5,639 nucleotides of DNA, from contig JABDKS010000731.1 of the NCBI GenBank assembly GCA_013002105.1, forward strand, positions 1-5,639, given 5' to 3'. This document shows positions 1 through 5,639 of the stretch, in pieces. Numbering within the stretch: position 1 is the stretch's first letter; each line of letters begins with the position of its first letter. Both the position numbers and the translations under genes were made by a program. Under the pieces are notes generated by a model. That model searched no databases. It saw only the letters and a list, made by a program, of their open reading frames with translations, and was not told where the DNA came from. Source of the stretch: Pirellulaceae bacterium (GTDB lineage: Bacteria > Planctomycetota > Planctomycetia > Pirellulales > Pirellulaceae).

Positions 1-2478
1 GGATACACCGGTGGCGCGGACGCTCCGATCGCCAGCATCGACGGCGTGACGTTGACACAAAGCCGAGTCGATAATTTCACCCGCAACCACGCCACGACTG
101 TTCGTTTTTTGCGAGAACTGGGCGAAGAAACCATCCGACGCGGCGGATCTCCCAAAACTCCTGGATTCGTCTACGACACTCGTAACAATCGCATCAACAG
201 CGTCGGCATCGACGAAAACCCCAGCGGTTTGACCACCGTGCGAACGATGCAATTCGCGTCCGAAGCGGGTAAGTCGGGATTTGAGCTCGACGACACCGCC
301 ATCAAATCTTGGTTGCAGCAATACACCGACGGGCGACTGAGCGACAGCGAGATCATCGCGATGCTCGCACAAAGCTCGCGTAATTCGATGGGCCAATTTC
401 ACCTCTACGCCCAACTGCGGACGCAATTGTTGGCCGAACTGTATCAGCGTGGCGCGTTTGCCGGCATTTTGACCTCGCAGCGAATGCCGCTGACGACGCC
501 GGCACAACAGTGGACAAACTTTTTGAAACTCAATCGGCAAGCCACCGTCGATACCTACGGCTTGCTGGTCAACGACTACTACGATCAAACCAACGCCGAT
601 CCGACGCCGGCCGAGATCCAAGTGATCTACGAAGAAGGCAAGGAACGCTTTCCCGACGGTCAGTCGGCCGAACCGGCATTCCGACGTCGCGAAACGGCCA
701 GCTTTGAATATCTGATGGCCGACATGCAGTCGTTTATCGATCGCGAAGTGGAAAAGTTGAGTGAAGAAGAGATCCGTGCGGAGTACGAAAAGCGAATCAA
801 GGGTGGCGATTTTGCCATGCCCGAATCAGATACCTCCGACTTGATGAAGACACTCGAAGACGCCAGGAAGAAGGCCGCCGAGGCCAAGGCGGCATCTGAG
901 GCGAAAGCCGCAACGGACGCAGCAGCAGCTGAGAAAGCTGACGATGCGGAAAAGACAGACGATGCAGCCGACGCGGCAGAGATGAAAAAGCCGGCCGAAA
1001 CCAGCCCGCCTGCAGAAGACAAAGCAGCAGACGACAAAGCAGCAGACGAGAAAGCAGCTGCCCAGCAGATCGAGAAGAACCAGAAGCAAGTCGAGGATTT
1101 CAAAAAAGAACTCGATGCCGTTGCCGAAGAAGCCGCACAGTCGCCGGACTCTCCGAGTCCGGACTCCGGTGCCGAGGACGCAACGCCGAAATCCCCCGAT
1201 GACGCCGGTGATGGCGATCAGTCTCGCCTGAGCAACAACTCCGCCGTTCGATTGGTTGCATTCCAAGACGACGACGCAACAACGGACGACTCAGCAGCGA
1301 ACGATGCACCCTCTGGCGATGATGCCGCTGACGCGGACGACGCGACCGGTGATGCTGACGATGCTGCTGCCGAGACGGAGAAGAAAGCTGACGCGGTAGA
1401 CGACACGAAAACGGATTCGGCGGATGACGCAAAAGCGGATGGTGCGAAAGTCGACGAGCCTAAAGATGATGCGAAAGAGGACACCGCCAAAGACGACGAG
1501 CCAAAGGTTCAATCGTTCGAGGACGTTCGTCAGCAAGTTGCCGAGTCGATGGTCAGTATCGAAGCGGGACGCAAGTTGGATGAAGCACTGACCAAAGTGA
1601 CTTCGTCGATGCGTTTGTATTTCAACAAGAACGCGATCTACGAATCGGACAAATCGATCGGCAAAGAATCTGAACCGCCCGTCAAACCTGATTTGAAGGC
1701 TTTGGCAAAGGAGCACGGACTCGAATACGCCAAGATCGGCCCGCATGACCTGTTGTCGATCCGCGACGAACCCATTTCCAATTCGGTCGAAATGGGATTC
1801 TCGCTACAAGAGCGAGGACCACCATTTACCGTGATGATGTATGGGCTGCCCTATCAAGGCCAGCAAGTTCCCGAACAGCAGCTCTTTTCGCCACTGGGGA
1901 CGGTCGACGTGCAAAGCCGCCGTTCGTATGTCAGTTGGAAAACGGCCGAGAAGGCCGCCTACACGCCCGAGCTGACAGAATGCCGCGAGGAAGTCGTTAA
2001 GGCAATTCGCACCGAAGAAGCACGCGATCTGGCTCGTGCAGCCGCCGACGATCTGGTCGCGAAGGCTCAGAAGGATGGCAAGACGTTGGAAGATGTCGTG
2101 CCCGAAGACAAGAAGTCGAATTTGAAAAAGGGCCTGGGACCATTTAGTTGGATGCAGTCGTTCGGCTTTGGCGGTGCGTTCTTAGGAAACGTTCCCGAGC
2201 TTGACTCGGTGGGCGAAGAATTCATGGGTAAGGTCTTCTCGACCGAACTGGGCGAATTGGGTGTAGCCGCGAACTTGCCCGAGCGAGTGATCTATATCGT
2301 GAAGCCAACAGATTTTCAGCCTTCGATGGACGAGTTGAAGGAACGATTCAAGCAACCGATGAGTCGTCAGATGGCCATGTTGCTGGGAACCGAAGACGCC
2401 GGATCGATCTACCAAGGTTTTTACGAAGCCATGGATGAACGAACCGGATTCAACTACGTCACGCCCGAAGAAGAATAG
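1..2478 (+). CDS. PpiD/SurA-like foldase-type protein with a long disordered acidic insert, 5' partial
   Basis: The reading frame is open from base 1 and ends at TAG 2476-2478. The GTG at 46 is probably an internal valine, because the upstream in-frame residues (APIASIDGV) already look like the start of a SurA/PpiD N-terminal domain; the true start, and any signal peptide or membrane anchor, lies left of the window. Counting from GTG 46 as residue 1, residues 1-265 are helical, with PpiD-like segments PTPAEIQVIYEEGKERF (186-202) and LSEEEIRAEYEKR (238-250). Residues about 270-487 are low complexity: TolA-like Ala/Lys/Glu, then strongly Asp-rich. Residues 490-810 are ordered again and resemble PpiD C-terminal regions: SFEDVRQQVAESM at 490-502, LKALAKEHGLEYAKIG at 550-565, and a second such part with VPELDSVGEEF (716-726) and RVIYIVKPTDF (747-757). 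I see no clear catalytic parvulin domain. Inference: an exported or membrane-anchored chaperone-like protein; the exact role is unknown. It is convergent with fmt. Confidence 0.72.
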   Translation, partial: GYTGGADAPIASIDGVTLTQSRVDNFTRNHATTVRFLRELGEETIRRGGSPKTPGFVYDTRNNRINSVGIDENPSGLTTVRTMQFASEAGKSGFELDDTAIKSWLQQYTDGRLSDSEIIAMLAQSSRNSMGQFHLYAQLRTQLLAELYQRGAFAGILTSQRMPLTTPAQQWTNFLKLNRQATVDTYGLLVNDYYDQTNADPTPAEIQVIYEEGKERFPDGQSAEPAFRRRETASFEYLMADMQSFIDREVEKLSEEEIRAEYEKRIKGGDFAMPESDTSDLMKTLEDARKKAAEAKAASEAKAATDAAAAEKADDAEKTDDAADAAEMKKPAETSPPAEDKAADDKAADEKAAAQQIEKNQKQVEDFKKELDAVAEEAAQSPDSPSPDSGAEDATPKSPDDAGDGDQSRLSNNSAVRLVAFQDDDATTDDSAANDAPSGDDAADADDATGDADDAAAETEKKADAVDDTKTDSADDAKADGAKVDEPKDDAKEDTAKDDEPKVQSFEDVRQQVAESMVSIEAGRKLDEALTKVTSSMRLYFNKNAIYESDKSIGKESEPPVKPDLKALAKEHGLEYAKIGPHDLLSIRDEPISNSVEMGFSLQERGPPFTVMMYGLPYQGQQVPEQQLFSPLGTVDVQSRRSYVSWKTAEKAAYTPELTECREEVVKAIRTEEARDLARAAADDLVAKAQKDGKTLEDVVPEDKKSNLKKGLGPFSWMQSFGFGGAFLGNVPELDSVGEEFMGKVFSTELGELGVAANLPERVIYIVKPTDFQPSMDELKERFKQPMSRQMAMLLGTEDAGSIYQGFYEAMDERTGFNYVTPEEE
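856..1506 (+). other. Low-complexity, predicted disordered segment within the first CDS
   Basis: About 217 codons of the first gene encode almost only Ala, Asp, Lys, Glu, Ser and Thr. The first part (residues about 270-365) alternates Ala with charged residues, as in TolA-type helices or coiled coils, and ends in QIEKNQKQVEDFKKELD. The part at residues 408-487 is acidic, with 27 Asp among 80 residues. Asp and Lys codons are mixed (GAC/GAT, AAA/AAG), so composition appears to be held at the protein level rather than by a simple DNA repeat. A short hydrophobic island (SAVRLVAFQ, residues 399-407) interrupts it. The long antisense open frames across this segment follow from its biased composition. 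Confidence 0.85.
1018..1059 (+). repeat. 15-bp tandem repeat inside the low-complexity segment
   Basis: GACAAAGCAGCAGAC occurs twice head to tail (1018-1032 and 1033-1047), followed by a diverged 12-base partial copy (1048-1059). It encodes DKAAD-DKAAD-EKAA. The unit is a multiple of three, so copy-number change by slippage would keep the frame; this is a plausible route by which the disordered segment grew. Confidence 0.8.
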
Positions 2479-2480
2479 CC

Positions 2481-2545
2481 GTAGGCCAGGACCTGTCCTG
2501 GCGGAATACGTATTGCGATTCGTGCCAGGACAGGTCCTGGCGTAC
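2481..2545. repeat. Family A inverted pair, left copy
   Basis: The arms at 2481-2502 and 2524-2545 are reverse complements at 21 of 22 positions, separated by a 21-base loop (2503-2523). Each arm is also a near palindrome (CCAGGAC-CT-GTCCTGG), so the block can fold either as one long GC-rich hairpin or as two short ones. It begins two bases after the stop codon of the first gene and could act as a 3'-end stabiliser or weak terminator. No T-run follows directly; the nearest is T5 at 2562-2566, about 17 bases downstream. Confidence 0.88.
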
Positions 2546-2569
2546 GGGTCTGGGACATCGGTTTTTCAC

Positions 2570-2630
2570 AACCCGAAGCGTCAGCGAGGGACGAGTTCAT
2601 CTCCGGGATCCCTCGCTAACGCTTCGGGTT
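2570..2630. repeat. Family B hairpin, copy 1
   Basis: The left arm 2570-2591 (starting AACCCGAAGCGTCAGCGA) and the right arm 2609-2630 (ending CGCTTCGGGTT) are complementary at 21 of 22 positions around a 17-base loop. In the forward frame it encodes NPKRQRG, and in reverse TRSVSEG. The T-run lies before the hairpin on the + strand and becomes an A-run after it on the - strand, so it is not a canonical intrinsic terminator in either direction. Confidence 0.88.
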
Positions 2631-2662
2631 ATGAAAGTTTCACAGTCTCTGCGTGCAAAGCA

Positions 2663-2684
2663 GTAGGCCAGGACCTGTCCTGGC
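2663..2684. repeat. Family A single arm, middle copy
   Basis: This is the same 22-base sequence as the left arms at 2481 and 2807, containing GCCAGGACCTGTCCTGGC, but without the inverted partner 21 bases away. It sits between the two B hairpins and is the likely crossover point of the tandem duplication. Confidence 0.85.
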
Positions 2685-2713
2685 GTACGGGTCTGGGACA
2701 TCGGTTTTTTCAC

Positions 2714-2774
2714 AACCCGAAGCGTCAGCGAGGGACGAGTGCATCTCCGGGATCCCTCGCTAACGCTTCGGGTT
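2714..2774. repeat. Family B hairpin, copy 2
   Basis: The arms 2714-2735 and 2753-2774 are identical to those of copy 1, again 21 of 22 complementary. The loop differs from copy 1 by one base (GTGCATC instead of GTTCATC). It is preceded by T6 at 2705-2710. Confidence 0.88.
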
Positions 2775-2806
2775 ATGAAAGTTTCACAGTCTCTACGTGC
2801 AAAGCA

Positions 2807-2871
2807 GTAGGCCAGGACCTGTCCTGGCGGAGTGCGTATTGCGATTCGTGCCACGACAGGTCCTGGCCTAC
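2807..2871. repeat. Family A inverted pair, right copy, overlapping the fmt stop
   Basis: The arms 2807-2828 and 2850-2871 pair at 21 of 22 positions around a 21-base loop, as in the left copy but with the mismatch elsewhere. The right arm contains CTA at 2868-2870, which is the TAG stop codon of fmt on the - strand. The fmt transcript therefore enters this hairpin at its stop codon. The repeat continues as GGTCTGG into the last fmt codons. Confidence 0.88.
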
Positions 2872-3887
2872 CGGTCTGGCGAACTGAATCTTGTGCCGGG
2901 GGGTGGATTGTGGCCGCGAAGAAATTCGGTGGCGGTCATCTCGCGCTTGCCGGCTGGTTGCAATCGTTTGATCTCGATCACTCCATCACCGACCGCCACA
3001 AAAAAACCGTCGCCGCCAATGATCTCGCCCGCTTGGTTGGCTCCGGCGCTCAGATCGGTCGCCGCGACTTCTTTGATTGCCAGCCGAATCGGTGGCTTGT
3101 CATCGTGCAATCTTAAGTGCGTGAACGCGATCGGCCACGGTTGCATACCGCGAACCAGGCAATCGATCTCGCGGATCGTTGCCGTCCAGTCAATTTCCGC
3201 TTCCGCTTTGCTCAGCCGGGGCGCCTTGCTGACCTTGGACGCATCCTGCCGTGTGCCAATCTCCGAATCACCATCCCAATGGCGCAGCATCTCGACCGCT
3301 TGCAGAGTCGCGGCGACACCGATTTGCGATAATCGGTCTTCCAGTTCACCCGCGGTTTCCTCGTCGTGGATTTCTGTTTCTCGCACGCACAAGATCGGAC
3401 CGCCATCCAATTTGGGCGTCATGTGAATCACCGTCACGCCGGTTACCCGGTCGCCACTTAACAATGCGCGTTGGACCGGCGCAGCTCCGCGGTAGGCGGG
3501 CAATAGCGAACCATGCAGATTGATGCCGCCCAGGGGTGCCGCAGCGAGCGCAGGTGGTTTCAGGATTTGACCGTAGTCGCACACGACCAGCAGTGAAGCA
3601 CCGACGGCGGTGATCCGCTGGACCGCATCGTCGTCGTTGATGCTGGGTGGGTCATCGATCGGCAGTTCATGCTCGGTTGCCCAGTTGCGAACCGGCGACG
3701 GCGGAGGACCTTTGCGACTTTTGACCGGTGGCTGCGGTTTGGTGACGACCAATGCGATGTCGTGCCCCGCTGCCCGAAGCGCCTCGAACGATGGAACTGC
3801 AAAGGGTCCGGTCCCCATCACGATCAATCGCAGCGTCGACTCGTTCTTGCTACTCGGCATCCCAGTTCCATCGTCGGTTGGTTCCAT
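2868..3887 (-). CDS. fmt: Methionyl-tRNA formyltransferase
   Basis: This cytoplasmic enzyme transfers a formyl group from 10-formyl-tetrahydrofolate to Met-tRNA(fMet) for translation initiation. The 339 residues show the two family domains. The N-terminal formyltransferase fold runs from LRLIVMGTGPFAVPSFEAL (19-37), through PPSPVRNWA (62-70), to the signature NLHGSLLPAYRGAAPVQ (123-139) and TPKLDGGPIL (157-166). The expected catalytic triad is present: Asn123, His125, Asp161. The C-terminal tRNA-binding domain starts near KAPRLSKAEAEIDW (221-234) and includes RGMQPWPIA (246-254) and LQPAGKREMTATEFLRG (309-325). Length is slightly above the usual 310-320. The start at 3887 leaves a 19-residue leader; ATG at 3860 (residue 10) is a good alternative, and neither has a strong ribosome site. 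It lies nine bases after def, so co-transcription is likely. Its last codons and stop lie in an A-family repeat. Confidence 0.96.
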   Translation of the reverse strand: MEPTDDGTGMPSSKNESTLRLIVMGTGPFAVPSFEALRAAGHDIALVVTKPQPPVKSRKGPPPSPVRNWATEHELPIDDPPSINDDDAVQRITAVGASLLVVCDYGQILKPPALAAAPLGGINLHGSLLPAYRGAAPVQRALLSGDRVTGVTVIHMTPKLDGGPILCVRETEIHDEETAGELEDRLSQIGVAATLQAVEMLRHWDGDSEIGTRQDASKVSKAPRLSKAEAEIDWTATIREIDCLVRGMQPWPIAFTHLRLHDDKPPIRLAIKEVAATDLSAGANQAGEIIGGDGFFVAVGDGVIEIKRLQPAGKREMTATEFLRGHNPPPGTRFSSPDR

Positions 3888-3896
3888 CGTCGTTTC

Positions 3897-4481
3897 TTAG
3901 GTGTATTTCTCGAGCCACTCGTCCAGGCGAGCGACCAGGGCGTCGTCGGCTGGAATGGCACCGGCAGATTGTTTGGAGCGAAAATCGGTCTCCAGTTCCT
4001 CCAAGCGGTCTTCCAGATCCCGTTTCGCTTCGTCGGTCATCCGATCAAAAAACATTACGCCATCCAGATGGTCGTATTCATGTTGCAGCACACGGGCCAA
4101 AAATCCTTCGACTTCGCATTCCACCGCTTTGCCAGTGATATCGTAAGCACTCAGACGAATCGACTTGGGACGTTTGACTTGCCCAAACACGCCCGGCAAA
4201 CTCAAACAACCTTCTTCGGCCGTTTCGTTTCCTTTGGGGCGTTGAATTTCGGGATTGATCAACACCATTTCTTCGCCCTCGCCCTTCGCTCCGCTGGCGT
4301 TGACGACAAACATCCGAATCGGCAAATCGACTTGATTGGCAGCCAGCCCGACACCGTTGTGTTCGTACATCAATTCGAGCATCCGATCGGCTATCGCGCG
4401 CAACTCTGCATCGACTCGGCGCACCGGTTTGCTTTTGAAACGCAGCGTGGGGTGCGGATATTGGACGACACTCAAATCCAT
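3897..4481 (-). CDS. def: Peptide deformylase
   Basis: This metalloenzyme removes the N-formyl group from nascent proteins. The 194 residues carry all three family motifs: GVGLAANQ (43-50), EGCLSLP (90-96) and HEYDHLDG (134-141). The metal ligands Cys92, His134 and His138 and the catalytic Glu135 are present. MDLSVVQYPHPTLRFKSKPV is a typical deformylase N-terminus. I chose ATG 4479-4481 because the motifs then fall at the usual distances and AAAGAG, one base from the AAGGAG core, lies 7-12 bases upstream. The same frame is open back to an ATG at 4622, but that adds 47 residues unlike the family and runs through a 20-bp repeat that does not keep the frame. The C-terminal tail after about residue 165 is a charged helix longer than in the E. 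coli enzyme (168 residues). It is the first gene of a def-fmt pair, an order common in bacteria. Confidence 0.96.
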   Translation of the reverse strand: MDLSVVQYPHPTLRFKSKPVRRVDAELRAIADRMLELMYEHNGVGLAANQVDLPIRMFVVNASGAKGEGEEMVLINPEIQRPKGNETAEEGCLSLPGVFGQVKRPKSIRLSAYDITGKAVECEVEGFLARVLQHEYDHLDGVMFFDRMTDEAKRDLEDRLEELETDFRSKQSAGAIPADDALVARLDEWLEKYT

Positions 4482-4694
4482 GACATACTCTTTGGGCGAT
4501 CGCTGGTGACCAAGACTCCAGGCTGGTGGCGAAGGCTCCAGAATGAACGATCGACGTGATTTTGTGGAGGGGTGTGGTCGATGTGGTGTCGTCGCGATCG
4601 ACAGTCGCCCCGCGATTGACATGCGTTGTCGGCTTCACCGATGCCCGCAGCGTCCCCGGTGGACAGGGCCAGTCGATTGCACGACGATTTTGCC
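4482..4694. promoter_or_regulatory. Divergent intergenic region between def and mch
   Basis: This 213-bp stretch must hold the promoters of the def-fmt operon (leftward) and of mch (rightward). Beside def it holds a 20-bp tandem repeat (4502-4541). A consensus-like TTGACA is at 4616-4621 on the + strand, but I see no convincing -10 box 16-18 bases downstream, so I do not call a promoter. CGATCGAC occurs twice (4548-4555 and 4595-4602). If mch starts at 4641, the gap is 159 bp. Confidence 0.5.
4502..4541. repeat. 20-bp tandem direct repeat upstream of def
   Basis: The copies 4502-4521 (GCTGGTGACCAAGACTCCA plus G) and 4522-4541 (GCTGGTGGCGAAGGCTCCA plus G) match at 17 of 20 positions. They lie 21-60 bases upstream of the def start codon. 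A 20-bp period is close to two helical turns, so a protein bound to both copies would sit on the same DNA face; an operator is possible but not shown. The period is not a multiple of three, which argues against this stretch being coding. Confidence 0.75.
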
Positions 4695-5639
4695 ATGATT
4701 AACGACCAAACTCTGCAACGATTCCAGCGGGCAAAGGCCGCCACAACGTCTCAGCGAACCCGTCTGACGCGCGTCGCGGGGGCCGAATTGCTGGATGCTG
4801 GGATCGAAACTCGCGGATCACTCCAGGCCGGGATCCTGCTGGCCGAACTCTGCCTGGCTGACCGAGCAGCAATCACAGTCACGTCGTGTGATCCAACCAA
4901 TTTTGTGACCGATCAAGCGGTACGGGTGCAGACCGACGATCCGCTGACCGCCTGTTTGGGTGCCCAGTATGCCGGTTGGCCGATCCAGTGCGACGATTTT
5001 TTTGCGATGGGCAGCGGACCGATGCGTTTGCTGCGCGGCAAAGAAGAGGTTTTAAAGGAATTGGGGCTGACCGATTCGGGCGATCACGTCGTGGGAATCT
5101 TGGAATCGGACAAGCCGCCGACCGAAGCCGCGATCGCGATGATCGCGCAGCAATGCGGCGTCGACCCCGCGGGCATTCACTTAGCGATCGCACCGAGCAC
5201 GTCGATCGCCGGTAGCGTTCAAGTGGTCGCACGGAGTATCGAAACGGCAATGCACAAATTGCATGAATTGAAATTTGACGTCCGCACGATTGTGTCGGCT
5301 GTCGGATTCGCACCGCTGCCTCCGCCAGCCAAACCGGGTGACACGGTCGACGGAATCGGCCGGACAAATGATGCAATTTTGTACGGTGGCCGCGTGACCC
5401 TTTGGGTCGACTGTGACGACGATGCGATTGACGCGGTTGCCGATCAGGTCCCCAGTCACTCCTCCAGCGACCACGGGCAGCCGTTTGCCAAAGTATTTAA
5501 ACAATACGACTACGATTTTTATCAAGTCGATCCGCTTTTATTCAGCCCTGCCGTGGTGACGTTCCATAGTTTGCGGACGGGACGGACATGGACACGCGGC
5601 GAAACGGCTCTGGATGTGTTACGCGAGTCGTTTCTGACA
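4695..5639 (+). CDS. mch: Methenyltetrahydromethanopterin cyclohydrolase, 3' end cut by the window
   Basis: The enzyme interconverts methenyl- and N5-formyl-tetrahydromethanopterin in the cytoplasm (EC 3.5.4.27), a step of H4MPT-linked formaldehyde oxidation in bacteria. The 315 codons have no stop. Family landmarks are ETRGSLQAGILLAELCL (38-54), FFAMGSGPMRLL (102-113), APSTSIAGSVQVVARSIETAMHKLHEL (166-192, given here in two overlapping parts: APSTSIAG and ARSIETAMHKLHEL), PLPPPAKPGD, GRTNDAILYGGRVTLWV (222-238), SHSSSDHGQPF and DFYQVDPLLFSPA (274-286). Arg180 and Glu183 have the R-x-x-E spacing of the active-site pair described for archaeal Mch. The end (GRTWTRGETALDVLRESF) matches the usual family terminus, so the stop should follow within a few codons. 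Start: ATG 4695 gives the typical N-terminus; ATG 4641 and GTG 4659 are in frame (stop at 4617-4619) and would add 18 or 12 residues. No start has a clear ribosome site. Confidence 0.95.
   Translation, partial: MINDQTLQRFQRAKAATTSQRTRLTRVAGAELLDAGIETRGSLQAGILLAELCLADRAAITVTSCDPTNFVTDQAVRVQTDDPLTACLGAQYAGWPIQCDDFFAMGSGPMRLLRGKEEVLKELGLTDSGDHVVGILESDKPPTEAAIAMIAQQCGVDPAGIHLAIAPSTSIAGSVQVVARSIETAMHKLHELKFDVRTIVSAVGFAPLPPPAKPGDTVDGIGRTNDAILYGGRVTLWVDCDDDAIDAVADQVPSHSSSDHGQPFAKVFKQYDYDFYQVDPLLFSPAVVTFHSLRTGRTWTRGETALDVLRESFLT

Larger units (their letters stand above)
2534..2820. repeat. Tandem duplication of a 143/144-bp unit
   Basis: Unit 1 (2534-2676) and unit 2 (2677-2820) lie head to tail. 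They differ by two substitutions and one T in a homopolymer (T5 against T6). Each unit carries the end of an A arm, a linker, one B hairpin, a tail ending in GTGCAAAGCA, and most of the next A arm. The near identity suggests a recent duplication, probably by unequal exchange between A elements. Confidence 0.9.
2481..2878. repeat. Composite palindromic repeat array between convergent genes
   Basis: The whole gap between the first gene (stop at 2478) and fmt (stop at 2868-2870) is built from two repeat families. Family A contains GCCAGGACCTGTCCTGGC, itself nearly palindromic; family B is a 22-bp-arm hairpin. The order is A-A' (2481-2545), B (2570-2630), A (2663-2684), B (2714-2774), A-A' (2807-2871). 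The outer blocks 2481-2552 and 2807-2878 are direct copies, differing at 5 of 72 positions. The interior is a near-perfect tandem duplication. Accidental translations give HNPKRQRG, GQDLSWR and TRSVSEG, which I know as frequent spurious peptides in planctomycete annotations. The array resembles REP/MITE-type non-autonomous elements; no transposase is in the window. Confidence 0.9.

Noticed and set aside
660..1746. Several long antisense open frames opposite the first gene (Ser/Ala-rich or Arg/His-rich)
   Set aside because: They mirror the biased Ala/Asp/Lys codons of the disordered segment and have no family features.
2570..2774. Canonical intrinsic terminators formed by the B hairpins
   Set aside because: The stems are strong, but the T-run precedes the hairpin on the + strand and becomes an A-run after it on the - strand. 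Neither orientation has the stem followed directly by a U-run.
2597..2854. An 85-codon - strand open frame through the same array (TRSVSEG peptides)
   Set aside because: It is the reverse translation of the palindromic repeats, with no independent coding signal.
2481..2878. CRISPR array
   Set aside because: The period is about 143 bp, the sequences between palindromes are themselves near-identical copies rather than unique spacers, and no cas gene is present.
2435..2887. A 150-codon + strand open frame through the intergenic array (HNPKRQRG and GQDLSWR peptides)
   Set aside because: It overlaps the end of the first gene and the end of fmt, and its internal repetition is just the translated DNA repeats. 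It is a spurious frame of a type I recognise from planctomycete annotations.
3669..4559. A 296-codon + strand open frame antisense to fmt and def
   Set aside because: It lies opposite two clear genes with complete catalytic motifs and shows no recognisable domain. It is a shadow frame.
4616..4644. Sigma-70-type promoter for mch built on TTGACA at 4616
   Set aside because: The -35-like hexamer is good, but nothing like TATAAT lies 16-18 bases downstream. The match may be chance.
4879..5376. A 165-codon - strand open frame opposite mch
   Set aside because: The + strand shows unmistakable Mch motifs throughout. The antisense product is Arg/Ser-rich and unlike any family I know.

Overview
The window looks like chromosomal DNA from a planctomycete of the Rhodopirellula/Pirellulaceae type. 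Three things suggest this. First, an intergenic repeat array carries the palindromic families whose accidental translations (…NPKRQRG…, …GQDLSWR…, …TRSVSEG…) are scattered through annotated planctomycete genomes. Second, there is a tetrahydromethanopterin-linked C1 gene (mch), which planctomycetes share with methylotrophic proteobacteria and archaea. Third, GC content is moderate and strong Shine-Dalgarno sites are scarce. The assignment is inference from sequence character, not a database match.

Layout. (1) 1-2478, + strand: the 3' part of a large gene, open at the left edge, for a PpiD/SurA-like extracytoplasmic chaperone or foldase-type protein. A very long Ala/Lys/Glu- and then Asp-rich disordered segment lies where a parvulin domain would be expected. 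(2) 2479-2870: the gap between two convergent genes, filled almost to the base by a composite array of two palindromic repeat families (here A and B) in the order A-A', B, A, B, A-A'. The array also supplies the stop codon and last codons of the next gene. (3) 3887-2868, - strand: fmt, methionyl-tRNA formyltransferase. (4) 4481-3897, - strand: def, peptide deformylase, nine bases upstream of fmt in the same direction, so a def-fmt operon. (5) 4482-4694: a divergent intergenic region with a 20-bp tandem direct repeat close to def. (6) 4695-5639, + strand: mch, methenyl-tetrahydromethanopterin cyclohydrolase, open at the right edge but probably only a few codons short of its end.

How the genes relate. 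fmt puts a formyl group from 10-formyl-tetrahydrofolate on initiator Met-tRNA, and def removes it from new proteins. The divergent mch works on the parallel methanopterin C1 carrier. All three therefore handle formyl-level C1 units, but a shared promoter region is the only visible link. The first gene has no evident functional tie to the others and meets fmt tail to tail across the repeat array.

I found no RNA genes, CRISPR array, transposase or prophage genes. The clearest unusual features are the composite repeat array, its overlap with the 3' end of fmt, the low-complexity insertion in the first protein and the tandem repeat before def. I see no convincing evidence of a wholly new multi-gene system here.
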